64,000 nucleotides of DNA from the NCBI RefSeq assembly GCF_020085105.1, contig NC_058047.1:962501-1026500 (forward strand). Reading direction: 5' to 3'. The notes under the pieces were generated by a model. That model did not search any database, was not told where the DNA came from, and saw only the letters and a list, made by a program, of their open reading frames with translations. Each line of letters starts with the position of its first letter. Within the stretch, counting starts at the first letter, position 1. The stretch is from Siniperca chuatsi (Eukaryota; Chordata; Actinopteri; Centrarchiformes; Sinipercidae). The translations under genes were made by a program, and so were the position numbers. Positions 12,201 through 24,420 of the stretch are shown here, one piece after another.

Positions 12201-15156
12201 AGGTACGCCTGTCAACTTCTCCAGCACAACATCGCTTAGTGATGAAACACTTCAGTATCCAGTAAAGGAGAGGGGGGCTAAAGACTGCACAGCTAAAGGT
12301 ATGAACAAACAGGAACTGCTCGACGATGAGGCAAAGAGGATCGAAGACTTGAGGATATTCTCACACTTCCACAAACCCAACAGGATGAACTACCCACCTG
12401 AGATACAAATTAACCGAACAATCAAACACGTCATTCCCACTCAGAGGGTGCTGATGCAAAGCAAAGAGGTAGCCGATAGAGTGGCTAGCCAAAGAAATCG
12501 TGATCAGTCTCCTAACCAACAAAAGAAGAAGCAAGGTCAAGGCCCAGTCAGGAAACTAGAACTGCCTGTCATAAAGAAAAACACAGAAGGTAACCTTAAT
12601 GTGGGATCACAAAAAGGAAACACAATTTTTCGACAAATGACACATTCTTCAGAGGACAGTAACGGCTTCTATGATGTCGAAAATGAAAAAGACGAAGCAA
12701 TGAAACGAACAAGTAGAAAACAGATCAGGGAAGCAAGTAGAAATACTCTCTCCCGGAGCATGACAAATATTGGCAGGACTGATAATTCCCAAGGAAAGTA
12801 CAGAGGATTTCATAGGATAAAACAGAATCTGATAAAGGATGACTCCCTGGCATGTTACTCCCTCAGCTCCTCTCTTAGTTCACTGAGTGATGCCGAGTTT
12901 GAGGATCATAAATCAAAAGCCCAGCAAATATGGTACAAAAACAGACACAACAAAACACTGAATATGGCGCAACAAACAAAGCCTATGACCATTCACAGCC
13001 AATATGAAGAGCCAAGCTCACCAAGCTCTGTCAGCATGGATTCAGAGGATGACCTCCTTCAGAAATGCATAACATCTGCGATGCCTAAGCAGAGAAGGAA
13101 GCTTGCTGCCAGGAAGAAGAAAGCAGAAAATACTCAAAAACAAAAACAAAAGGCCTCTGATGGGTGGAACATGGATGAGGAAATGGATAGTGATGATACG
13201 GCATGGGATAAAGATTCAGACCTCAACAGTGTTGAATGGAGAGCCATACAAGAAGGTGCTAATTGTGTTGTCACTGGGCTGCAAGCATCAAAGTCTCAAG
13301 AGCCATCCTCTGAAGAGACTGAATCAGTCCTGTCATTTATGTCAACATCCAGCTTTACACCCAAAGAAAGGAAGTTTGCAAAAGACAAAAAGGCAAATAA
13401 ACCTCTAGACTTTGCTCAGCGCAAGCCAGTTCCAAACTTACCAGTTGTTTTCAGAGGCAGGACAGTGATCTATACACCGAAAAAAGACACAGCTCCATCA
13501 CAAATACCTCCTCCCAGAAAAGTACCAACCAAGTCAGATGCTCCAAAGAACCCAAACCTTGCTCAGCACAGATCAAAGAGTCTTCACAGATTAGGCTACC
13601 CCCAGGACACCGAACTGTCTTTGCCAAAGAGGAGCTCTACTCCACCTCCAAGGATACCAAAAAGTTCATCCTCTGGATCATCGCAAAGCTCTACACCATC
13701 CAAACAGTCACAGAAGAAGATAACATCCCCGATTCAGACAAATAAATCCATCCAGAAAAAGAATGCCTCACCAGCTAGTAGCCCGCCAGCTAGTAGTCCC
13801 CCTGAAAGAAAGGGACGCTCTCCTGTTGTGAATCAAAATGAAAAATCCCCACCACCTAAAACTCAGAAGTCCCCTGTCCGAATCCCTTTTATGCAAAATT
13901 CAGTCAGGCCCAGACCTCTGTCACCTTTGGTGACAAACCAAACAACAGGCAGACAAACCAATCAGATCAATGGGAAAAGGGTGCCACCAGCCAATCGATT
14001 TGAACTGGTCAGGATGACTTCTGTCCATTCAAGTGGTGGTGAGTCTGATCGTAATGGATTCTTGAGACAGCTGACTTTCATTAAGGAATCAAAGACTGTG
14101 CTGAGACGTGATAGCTCTGCACGCAAAATGCCTGGATCTCAGAATGGATCGCCCCACAGAGCAGTTCCTGGAGCTTCAGCTGTCTTCCTTTGCTCATCAC
14201 GCTGTCAGGAACTTAAGGCAGCTGTGCAAACCCAGAAAAGGGTGCAAGTAAAAGGTCCAGGACAAACACAGCAAGTCCAGAGGCCAGACCGTGGCCTTCA
14301 GAAGCAGACTACAACCCTGTCTCGAGCAACCTCCAGTGAAAGGGACATATCTGCAAGACGCCCAGGCAGAAGAACTAGCTCTGAAAGCCCCTGCAGGGTG
14401 GCTCAGCGAAACGGGCCTGGCAGAGTGTCTGGAGTCAGGGAGCAACAGGACAAAGATACTTTTAAACGTCACGCCTCATCACCAAGCATAAACATACTGA
14501 GCCGAGTGACCAGCCGTTCTTCCCTCCGCTCTTCATCATCTGATTCGAGTGGAAGAGCAAAGAGCGAGGATGATACAAAGAAAAAGGGGCAGAGATCTGC
14601 ATCTCGGCTAAATGACAGAGTCACCTGGAGGAGGATCAGGGATGAAGATGTACCTCAGATCTTGAAAAGTACTCTGCCAGCCAATGCATTACCTCTGGTG
14701 CCTTCTCCAGACGAGGAAAAGCCAAAGCCACCAGCTCTTCCAGGAAAACTGCCAACCATTCTACTTGCATCTCGCAAGACAAGTGATGCAACAGTCCAGA
14801 CAGAAGATTTTTCAAACAACAAGACCAACTCGAGCACCTCTCCAACAGTCGAAACAGCTCCACTGATCTCAGAGGAAGTGGCACGACTAGCGCTACTCAG
14901 AAAGATTAGTGCCACCTCTGGGAGTAACCTCCAGGATGGAGATTCAGACAGCTCCCTTAGGAGCCACAGCACTGTTGCCACGGGAACGTCAGACAGCCAC
15001 GTGGGTGGAGTTCATTTCCGCCAAGGATCCCCCAGCAAGGCCGCTCGAGTCACTCCATTTAATTACATCCCAAGCCCCATTGCCTGCTGCCTACAAGACA
15101 CACAGAGCCAAGCAGCCACAATCAATGAGAAGTCAGGGGGGAAAAGTGAGTCGTAG
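111..15156 (+). CDS. apc2: apc2, adenomatosis polyposis coli 2 (5' partial, seven exons)
   Basis: APC2 is a large cytoplasmic scaffold that binds beta-catenin and axin to restrain Wnt signalling and binds microtubules; in vertebrates it acts mainly in neurons. Visible exons are 111-209, 4507-4921, 5266-5364, 5443-5582, 6468-6662, 8558-8772 and 9606-15156, joined in frame with GT-AG introns, giving about 2237 residues. Order: linker, armadillo repeats, 20-residue-type beta-catenin repeats, two SAMP (axin-binding) motifs, a basic Ser/Pro-rich microtubule region and a conserved C-terminus containing [12 protein letters not shown]. Exon sizes 99, 140 and 215 match human APC exons 8, 11 and 14. 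APC2 is preferred over APC because long stretches of the last exon ([32 protein letters not shown]) recall human APC2, the last exon is shorter than in APC, and C19orf25 and reep6 homologues follow, as on human 19p13.3. The N-terminal coiled-coil exons are left of the window. Confidence 0.96.
230..1490 (+). repeat. 11-bp minisatellite, about 115 units
   Basis: Tandem copies of an 11-bp unit, GGGTTAATACA, with variants CTAATACAGGG, TTAATGAAGGG and TTAATAAAGGG. It starts about 20 nt after the donor of the apc2 exon at 111-209. Variant order is itself repeated: AATAAAGGGC marks lie near 381, 469, 667, 920 and 1140, separated by multiples of 11, with similar strings of variants after each. Confidence 0.95.
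1951..3429. mobile_element. Tc1/mariner-like element with very long inverted arms (fold-back form)
   Basis: Arms at 1951-2365 and 3010-3429 are inverted copies with about three substitutions and one 5-nt indel. The ends read TACGGCGGGGCAAAAAAGTG and are flanked by TA on both sides, the Tc1 target duplication. Each arm contains the usual Tc1 terminal repeat plus the coding region for the transposase C-terminus (on the plus strand this reads [10 protein letters not shown] in the right arm). The middle (2517-2765, minus) encodes a transposase piece with [14 protein letters not shown] and VKHGGG sequence. No complete transposase remains. Confidence 0.88.
2517..2765 (-). pseudogene. Tc1-like transposase fragment
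   Basis: A reading frame of about 80 codons resembles the catalytic middle of Tc1 transposases ([42 protein letters not shown]). The frame is lost downstream and the N-terminal DNA-binding part is missing, so it is a relic. It belongs to the element at 1951-3429 and is continuous with its left arm. Confidence 0.85.
3845..4010 (+). repeat. Teleost interspersed repeat (AATCAGAATCAGAA type)
   Basis: AATCAGAATCAGAAACACTT followed by TTGATCCTCGAGGGGAAA and TTACAGCAGCTCGCC is a pattern seen in many fish introns and probably LINE-derived. The related reverse tail GCTGATTCTGATTCTGA occurs near 24750. The rest of the intron (3430-4506) shows only AT-rich sequence. Confidence 0.6.
4507..4921 (+). CDS. 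apc2: apc2 exon with first armadillo repeats (APC exon 9 equivalent)
   Basis: The acceptor is a C-rich tract ending CTTCAG, and the donor is GTGAGT at 4922. It encodes [18 protein letters not shown] and on to ALHNII and [10 protein letters not shown], clear APC-family armadillo sequence. The exon is 415 nt and ends in phase 1. It carries a Gly/Thr-rich insertion coded by about 4662-4730 between conserved blocks, where human APC has a shorter, unlike segment. Confidence 0.95.
5266..5364 (+). CDS. apc2: apc2 armadillo exon (APC exon 10 equivalent)
   Basis: A 99-nt exon between CTCTCTGCAG and a GTTTGT donor. It encodes [15 protein letters not shown] through [12 protein letters not shown] and starts and ends in phase 1, joining the flanking exons without a break. 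Human APC exon 10 is 96 nt, one codon shorter. Confidence 0.96.
5443..5582 (+). CDS. apc2: apc2 armadillo exon (APC exon 11 equivalent)
   Basis: This exon is 140 nt, exactly the size of human APC exon 11, preceded by TCTTCTTCCAG and followed by GTACAG. It encodes [17 protein letters not shown] through [19 protein letters not shown], the conserved groove residues of the armadillo domain. The upstream intron is only 78 nt (5365-5442). Confidence 0.97.
5583..6467 (+). other. apc2 intron, no further gene seen
   Basis: An intron of 885 nt between the 140-nt and 195-nt armadillo exons. Around 6025-6115 are fragments of the teleost TTAGCATG-type interspersed repeat. No open frame with gene-like content was found. 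Confidence 0.8.
6468..6662 (+). CDS. apc2: apc2 fused armadillo exon (APC exons 12 + 13 equivalent)
   Basis: The acceptor is CTCCTGTAG and the donor GTAACG. It encodes [17 protein letters not shown] through [12 protein letters not shown] and ALQATK. Its 195 nt equal the sum of human APC exons 12 (78 nt) and 13 (117 nt). The junction codon CAG-GTG lies inside the exon with no intron, so the intron present in APC is absent here. Confidence 0.96.
6950..7568. mobile_element. Palindromic MITE, piggyBac-like (TTAA)
   Basis: Imperfect inverted arms of about 230 nt. The left arm runs AAATATGCTTATTTGC, GTTAGATGTTCA, TTGATACCACTC, then AGACTGGAAACAGGGGGAAA and CAGCTAGCCTGGCTCTGT. The right arm repeats these in reverse. 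Both outer edges contain TTAA, the duplication typical of piggyBac elements. It lies in the intron 6663-8557. Parts of the same family recur at about 31640, 41507, 47985 and 63640. Confidence 0.75.
7695..8065. repeat. Teleost interspersed repeat with ATCC microsatellite
   Basis: ATCCATCC units, then TTTTCTACCGCTTGGTCC, GGAGCCTATCCCAG, TCTTTGGACGGTGGGAGG and a segment ending GGGAATCGATCCCACGAACC. This order is typical of a very common fish LINE-derived repeat. It lies in the same apc2 intron as the palindromic MITE. Confidence 0.75.
8558..8772 (+). CDS. apc2: apc2 armadillo exon (APC exon 14 equivalent)
   Basis: This exon is 215 nt, the same as human APC exon 14, with acceptor TTTTCCAG and donor GTAGGT. 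It encodes [18 protein letters not shown] through [20 protein letters not shown] and ends in phase 2, so the last codon is completed by the first base of the giant exon. Confidence 0.97.
8773..9605 (+). other. last apc2 intron
   Basis: An 833-nt AT-rich intron ending in TTTCTTTCTTCACAG. Apart from an open frame antisense to the following exon, nothing gene-like or repetitive was recognised. Confidence 0.8.
9606..15156 (+). CDS. apc2: apc2 giant last exon
   Basis: A single 5551-nt open exon to TAG at 15154-15156. It begins with the last armadillo repeat ([29 protein letters not shown]). It then carries repeats of the beta-catenin-binding type near 11071-11133 ([18 protein letters not shown]), 11422-11480, 11752-11805, 12184-12245 and 12850-12900. 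Two SAMP motifs lie near 11965-12015 (ECINSAMP) and 13045-13095 (KCITSAMP). From about 13400 it is basic and Ser/Pro-rich, as expected for microtubule binding, and includes an SQIP sequence at 13498-13509 next to basic residues, a possible EB1-type SxIP motif. No frameshift or internal stop was seen, so the gene appears intact. The open frame extends upstream to 9580, but that part is intron. Confidence 0.98.
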
Positions 15157-17320
15157 GACATTTAGTGGACGACATGGATGACTCTACTGTGTTCATGAAT
15201 GAAACTCAGCACTCAGGTGGACAGACTAGGAGTGTGCTGGTCCCTATACCTCGGGTATTGACCCTTTACTTTCCCCATTCACTGCATTCAAGTTTTTCTC
15301 TCTGAACAACTGATCACAGCTTCCATTCACAAAGGGTTGGATGTATGCATTGAGACAGGTCTGACATGAACAGACCATCAATAACTTTTAGAGATGCACT
15401 TCAGAGAAAAATCTCACATGAAACAGAAGTGCATCTTTTTGTACTTTTTTTGTATTTGTAGAATAATCATTGCCTGGTAGAAATGTAGTGAAAACATAAA
15501 GCAAAAGACAATGAACTTGATTTCAGCACATAAAATCACCATCGGTCTCCTGGACAGAATTGATGAAGGAACAATATTATGCAAACTTATGAAGGATAAC
15601 TCAGCTGGACTTTTACCTGAAAAGGTACAAACTGTGGCAGACTGTTGACAGACTCAAAAGGACACAAATACACTGACATGTATAGTCTTTTTTACATACA
15701 TTACCATCAACGCTTTGGGTTTTTGCCTCACCATTAAACTGAATATGATACACTGTTAGCCTTTCCCGTAACATATATGCAGCGCAGTGGGGTTTGGGGT
15801 ACATTTTTGATAAAACATTTCTTCAAATTAATAGTGCAAGTGACGTCTAGATTATATTCTGATCTTGGACTGAGATATGGGTATAGACTTTTTTGACATC
15901 CCTTGTAATGTGTTACAGATTAACAGAATAAAAACTTATCCAGTTAAAAACCTACAACTTAAAGCTAAAGATTTAGCAAGAGATAAAAACTGTTATTTCG
16001 AAACACGAGTTAGTATTTTGAGGGCACAAAAAAGTCAATTTGAGGGAAATGATTAACGATGAACTACTAGCTTGAAGGTTTGGAGTGGGCGATATGGATA
16101 AAATCTATCACTGTGTGTATATATATAATTTGGATGTTACATATATAGTACATTTTCTGTAAAAATAATTGAGTAGCTGCTTGTGGAACCAAATAAACAG
16201 ACAGGAATGTCTGTGACTAATTCAAATTAAAAACCCGACGAATCAAGGTATTTAATCACATTGTTTCAAAAATCCTATTAAAATTAATATTTCCATAACG
16301 TAGTGCTACTCAGTGATGTGCAACATTGCCTGCAATGGCCTAATACAAGCAGAAATATTATGGTATTGCTATCTCTGTATGAACGGTATGGCAAATTTAC
16401 AGTAGATAATCTCCCACAGTAGATATCGTCCAACCCTACTTATGGGAATTAAATAAGTATGCTGAGCACTCAAATTTCTAACTTGAGGGTATGATTTATC
16501 ACAACTGTTCACCCCCGACACCTACTGGACTCTAGTTCCATCACTGCTGCAGAAATTATTATAGCAACTACTGTCATTTTCCGAACTATCAGCTGAATCT
16601 GAGTAACTTCACACTCTCCTGTACTCTTTGTCTTAATCAGTATTGTAAATAACATGCAGATATACAAAATCTTCAAAGCTTCCCGGTGGGCAAAAGAATC
16701 TCTGTGTTGCTCCCTGACAGCATGCTAATATATTCACTGACTGTATACACACACCTGTTAACATTGTGGACACTGGATGACAATGATGTTGTTATTCAGT
16801 GGTAGAATACTTTCTAAAGCCCGATGAGAGCATTACTAGCCATCTGTATTCAAGTGCCGCAAAGACCTATAATGCTATAAACTGTCAGCGTAGACGAACA
16901 AAGCCTCTGTTAATCGAATGCGATGACAATATATTTGTGTTTGCTACTAGATTCAGACACTGTTTCCTGTTGAGTATTTCCTGTCAAGAAACAAAAAGAT
17001 TTGATTCAATGATGGTTAGTCGATGGACACGTGTCCTTACGGAAGTTTTCCTCTGGAAGTCTTTATAACGTGTTAATATCTGCTTAACTGTGTTGCTGTA
17101 AAAGTAGTGATAGGTTGAGAAGAAGTCGAATATAAAGATGAATATTCTCTGTAGTCGTACCATCGCTCCTCCATGTGTGCTCGCAGATCAAAGACAGCAG
17201 AGTGCTGGACGGAAAGAACATTAATCTACATTAAGGGGCTGTTTATTCATAAGAACAAGGTTTTGTATTTACTGCTGTCACCCTACTGTATTTCCAAAGC
17301 ATGTTTTGAGTATGAATAAA
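15157..17320 (+). other. apc2 3' untranslated region (inferred)
   Basis: AT-rich sequence without gene-like frames follows the stop codon. AATAAA signals occur at 15927-15932 and 17315-17320, so the transcript may end just after either. The extent is inferred from the signals alone; no transcript data are available. Confidence 0.5.
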
Positions 17321-17489
17321 GCCCAAGTAACTTTTGAATGCAACCCCAGTCCCAGTGGCCATTATGAGATATACAAGTGATGCACCGCCGAAATCTACTG
17401 TATCTTTTGATTATTGAACACTCAAATAAGGGTCAGTAAGATTTTGAGCATGTGAAATGTTGTTAAATAATTTAAAAGCCTGTGGGGTT

Positions 17490-17800
17490 GTATATCACCT
17501 TTTGTAGAAACTCTGCATGAGAAATTCAACTTTGTAAAAGTGTAGTTGTAGAAAAAAAAAAAGTTGAGAATTTCTACATAAAATTTGTGCACAAATTATA
17601 TCAACGGTGTGGTTATACGCATTTAAGTATAGAGAACTGTTTGTGACACACAAACACGCATTTAAGTTACGAATTTTGGCCGAAAACCTCAGCGTTGATA
17701 TCATTTCTGCACAATTTTTTTGTTTTAGACACTCAAATTTTTTCTACAGCTACAAACGGGCTTTTGATTTGATGTGTAAAATGTCTACATGGTGAAAACT
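17490..17800. repeat. AT-rich imperfect palindrome (probable MITE)
   Basis: The two halves are imperfect reverse complements: TTGTGCACAAATTATATC and TCAACGGTG on the left, against GTTGATATCATTTCTGCACA on the right, with pyrimidine tracts and TTGTAGAA/TTCTACA near the outer ends. It lies beyond the apc2 poly(A) signal. The superfamily is not recognised. Confidence 0.55.
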
Positions 17801-19064
17801 GAGTTAATACAGCGAGCACAAGGTGGTTTAATTCAGTCAAAAAGTCTCGTAGATGATAGCTACTACATTAGCCGTCTTGAGTCACGACAGTCCCGTAAAC
17901 TTATGTGAATAGTTACACTATAAGCACACCTGCTGTGGATTACTGGGCTATCGTGACTCCAGATGGCTATCTGGCTCTTGCCACATCATAGCGAATCAAA
18001 TGGTCCCATCTACGAAACTAATAGACTGAAAAAAGACTTTTGACTCACCTCTCCGAACCAGGCGAGAGGTGAAGCCATGGGAGTCAACTGAAATAGTGGA
18101 TGGATTCTACCTTTTTCACAGGTTTACAAATGGTAATATAAAACCACAGAATTTGAAATTAATTCTGAACATCATTTCACAAAGTCAAATTGTTTGTCCC
18201 TTATTTGAGCCCATAACTGTCGGCTTGAAAAGGAGGATTTATAAACTTTGTAGTTGAGCATTTGATGCTCAAACGACAGATTTTTGGGTGGAGAATCACT
18301 TTACACTTCAACAGCCCCTAAAAGTAAGATGAGGATGAAAAGATGAAAATTGTGTGAATGAGACAAATGGGGAATTTAGCTCCATGTTTAAAAGCCATCA
18401 GAAGGTCCTGGGAGTTAGTCACTGTCGGCGGCTTTGTTCACGCCTGGCTGGAGACGAGATTTTAGACGAGTTCATGTCCAAACTAATGAGTTTTAAATAA
18501 TCTATCTAAAGCTGTGCATTTAGCGTTTAATTCACAAAATAAATATTAAATTAATCTAAACGTGCATGTGACTCAATCGGTTATCAAAACAGAAAATTTG
18601 ATAAATGATTATTTGATTCTGGAGAGGAGAAAACCTTTAGTTTAATGGACATGAGTTATTAGGCGATGTCTTGTGTCACCTGATCGTAATGGCGGCGAGG
18701 TCCCAGCCTTTCGAGCGTGAACAAGACCACAGAGGCGTATGGTGCCATGTGAAATAGGCAAAGCAACAGAGGTGTGTCATAATAAATGTTTTCATCCAAT
18801 AAAAAGTGACGTGTTTCATTAAACCGCTGTGTCGACTCTCCGTTCAGACGCAGGACAGAAAACATGACATCATCAGCGTAGTTCTTTTTATTTGTTTTTG
18901 TTGTGAAACATTCACTGACGCCTCGTCAATAAAAAGGTGTTCAGGCTGAACATGAAGCGAGTTTTAGACGAGGCACATATACAAACAAAGTCAATGCAAA
19001 AACATGATACAATTGAGTGAAGACACGACTAGTGATGTTACGCTCGAAGTGGACGACTCAACAG
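17801..19064. other. Intergenic, apc2 to C19orf25 homologue
   Basis: No gene-like frame or recognisable element was seen. A short perfect stem (TTGAGCAT, 3-nt loop, ATGCTCAA) lies at 18254-18272. Confidence 0.6.
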
Positions 19065-19072
19065 TATCGACC

Positions 19073-19652
19073 ATAGACCGTATACAAAGATGGACGACGC
19101 GTCTCCTCTTCCTCCCACTGTACAAAAATGAAGCCAAAATATCCCGGATACTGGAGCTGCCATCTTGCTTTGGTGACGTTATTTGGAGCCAGAGTCTGCG
19201 CAGCAGTGATCGGGGGTGGAGCCGCGGTATCGAGGTCCCGCCCACACACACCCGGCCGACGTGAAACCCGCTTTTAATAGCATCAAATAATAATTAGAAC
19301 CAAAGACGGTGTCGTCCCTCATTCGTCCAGGAGTGTTCTATCGTAGAAAAGGTTTCAGTCGTAGTCGTCTGGACGCTGTTTTCAGAATCAAGGATTTGAT
19401 TTTGATTTGATTTTGAAAACAGTGTCCAGACGACTACGACTGAAACCTTTTCTACAATTAGAACCAAACTTATCAGAAAAACACTTCAACAAACATCAGC
19501 GTGATAAGAACGACCTAAACTGACAGAAACCATCTTTGGGAAAAATGTATTTGCCGTGTAGTTTGAGTTTTTAAGTTTGTCCCATCCGCTAACACGGAGG
19601 GGGCGGGGTTTATGACCCGTCATGTCGTCCATCTTTATATACAGTCTTATGG
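19073..19652. mobile_element. Non-autonomous hAT-like element with intact 8-bp target duplication
   Basis: The same 8 bp, TATCGACC, stand at 19065-19072 and 19653-19660. The ends are inverted: GACCGTATACAAAGATGGAC on the left and, reversed, GACTGTATATAAAGATGGAC on the right. The interior has no transposase frame but holds a long hairpin at 19343-19455. An 8-bp duplication and short inverted ends indicate the hAT superfamily. It lies between the convergent apc2 and C19orf25-homologue genes. Confidence 0.8.
19343..19455. repeat. 49-bp near-perfect hairpin inside the hAT-like MITE
   Basis: The arm 19343-19391 (GTAGAAAAGGTTTCAGTCGT...) is the reverse complement of 19407-19455 except for two positions, both of which would form G-U pairs in plus-strand RNA. 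The loop is 15 nt. Such a stem would be double-stranded along its whole length if transcribed. Confidence 0.92.
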
Positions 19653-19845
19653 TATCGACCTGTGAAGAAGATGTATCGCAACAAGATCAATCGATGCTTC
19701 AATACACCAAAAACGACGAGACCACCGTTGTTACGTCCCACATATAGAGGCGGTGGGCTGGTTTTAAATACCGGAAGTTCTCGTCAGTTTGTTTAAAAAC
19801 AAAGCTTTACGCTCTGTTATAAGAGTCAGATTTTATAATATAAGC

Positions 19846-19851
19846 TTTATT
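19846..19851 (-). terminator. Possible poly(A) signal of the C19orf25 homologue
   Basis: AATAAA on the minus strand (TTTATT on plus), about 1.2 kb downstream of the stop codon of the minus-strand gene. The 19852-21069 stretch would then be its 3' untranslated region. It holds an A-run at 20109-20124 and no other recognised feature. Confidence 0.35.
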
Positions 19852-21069
19852 GAACAAAATATGAACGACAGTTTCGTCACGAGGTAATCGTTCCTCCTGT
19901 TCATAGTAGACAATAAAAGATCCCTTCCTTTGGTGCAAAAATACAATCCAAAGTTTATCTGAAGCTAATGAGGCTTCAGAGTTAGACAAACGAAGATCTT
20001 TACAGACCTAAGATTCACAGTTACAGTCTTTTTAGTACCAAATCCCCTGTTTTTGATTCCTCACTGAGCTACAGAGGAGTGATGGCAAGAAAGAGAGGGG
20101 ATTTTGTACAAAAAAAAAAAAAAAGACTAACAGATGAACTCAGACTGCTGCATATTAACTTCCAATAAAGGGATCTTTTAACGTCCAGTATGAACAGAAG
20201 GAATGACTACTGCAAGCAAAACCTGTTTCAATGTTCGTATGGGCACCTGACTATTGTTTAAAGAACGGCTTAAAATAACGTGAACCTTTCCTTTAAACCA
20301 TTCAATAAAAATGCCAAACCATGTGTTGCCCAGCAGATCGCCATCTTGACTGCATCAGATGCTTTGAAACAATGGTGGATTTTCAGCTGCTTCACAGTGG
20401 CTCAATGCTTCAGAAAGCTTAGTTTCCTACATCTCTGTGTGTGAATGTTTCAACCTGAGCGAAAAATCTGGACTGGAATCTGGGATTTCACTTCAGGAAC
20501 ATACAGAGATTAGAGGAAAACCAAGAGAAAGGTGAATTATCGAGAACTAAAAACAACAAAAACTGACTTCACTGTTCATTGACTTTAACCACATCCTTTG
20601 TCAGGTAAAACTACCAAAGACTGGTCTTTACAACTTCTTAAACATGATAATTTCAAAGCTAATTTAAATCGTTTTTAGTGACTGGTGTCCAGGAAAAATA
20701 CATTTTAGTTTTTAGTGGCAATTTGTCCTTTATGTTGATATTTTGTATACTGAAAAAGTAAATTGCTACATCAATTGATAATGAAAGTAACCATCGTATC
20801 AACCAAGATATCAGCCTTACTGTAGTGTTTACTGCAAGCCGCATTAAGTTACCGCTGATACAAACATTTCCTGCTGCTGTTACACGTTAAAAGTTTTCCC
20901 CGGCTAACCAGCGGGAGTTACTGTGAAGCAGCTATCATCTGCAACAACCCTCACATACACACATATTTAAGTTGTGAGGTCAGAGGTCAGCAAACACTGG
21001 GGCTCCTGAAGCACCACCAGGGTCTGGCCCGAGGGCACTAGTCTCCAACAGAGGGGTCAGAGTGTAGAG

Positions 21070-23469
<2,400 letters not shown>

Positions 23470-24289
23470 TCACCTCATGCATCTGTGCACAAACCATTCA
23501 TCAAGTTCAGTTTATGACTTTTTAAGAAGAGGAAAATTAAATGTTATCAACATATTATGCTTATTTACGTCGAATTTGTATTTATGATGTATTCACTGTG
23601 TACTATTAATTCAACCTACAGCCCCACACGAAGGTATCTGACACCTTCCCCAGACCTCTTTTAATGTATCTATTAAATTAAACTTAAATTATGTGTCGGT
23701 CAACGTGTACAGCTAGTACAACATGGATTAAAATACAATTACCAATTGCTACGTGTTACTCTGTAATTCGGCATATAAAAATTAATCAACCAATAAGTAT
23801 CTATTTCAATAAAGATTTAACTTCTATAACTTTAGCGTTTAGGGTTTACCTGTTTCTCTCAGCTATCGTCCAGCACAACACGCCGAGGACTACATTGCTA
23901 ACTAGCTAGCTCAATCGGTCTGGACGTGGAAAACTGTTGCAGCCCGGTGAAATATTTCTAAGCCGAATTTAACAAAAAGTTCTTAAGATTCATAAGACAT
24001 CTTCGGTAAAGACACAAGACAGTGTCATATTTGCCGTTAAGCAGTTATAGTTTAACTTTCAAAACTGTTATACGGAATTCGGCATTTTGATTGAACAAGC
24101 CAGAAGGATTAACGTACAGTTTGCAGGTGCTTACCAGTGTTTAGTAAAACAGCGGGCGAGTCTCGGCTCGTATCCAGACTGTTTCCTGCAACTTACACCA
24201 GACTAAATGACGGTAAATGACCAAATTCTGCTGAAAATACATAAATGAGTTGGAAAAACACGATCCAACGGCGCTGGATAGACGCTCAG

Positions 24290-24420
24290 CACGGCACGTC
24301 AACGTGTTACCTGCCACGTCAGTACGCGGACAGTCGACGCACAAAGGTCACGCCCCCTCACGCACTCGTGAAACGTCACAAGCTCCAGTGGATTCTTGTA
24401 ACAGACATTTTGTAAATCTC
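24290..24420 (-). promoter_or_regulatory. Possible promoter/first non-coding exon of the C19orf25 homologue
   Basis: A CpG-containing stretch unlike its AT-rich surroundings. It holds TGACGTGG (CRE-like) and a GGGCGTG box on the minus strand, and a donor-like CAG-GTAACA near 24311. The acceptor-like CTGCAG just before ATG 23451 suggests an upstream non-coding exon here. Inference only. Confidence 0.35.

Noticed and set aside
10212..14981. Antisense and shifted frames of 60-160 codons within the apc2 last exon
   Set aside because: Shadows of the 5.5-kb coding exon; no independent splice signals or family likeness.
111..15156. Calling the gene apc rather than apc2
   Set aside because: Last-exon motifs, shorter length, only two SAMP motifs and the C19orf25/reep6 neighbours fit APC2. 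SRP19, the human APC neighbour, was not found.
19343..19455. Calling the hairpin a conserved microRNA gene
   Set aside because: The stem is longer and more perfect than a typical precursor and lies within a MITE, so only a hairpin repeat is claimed.
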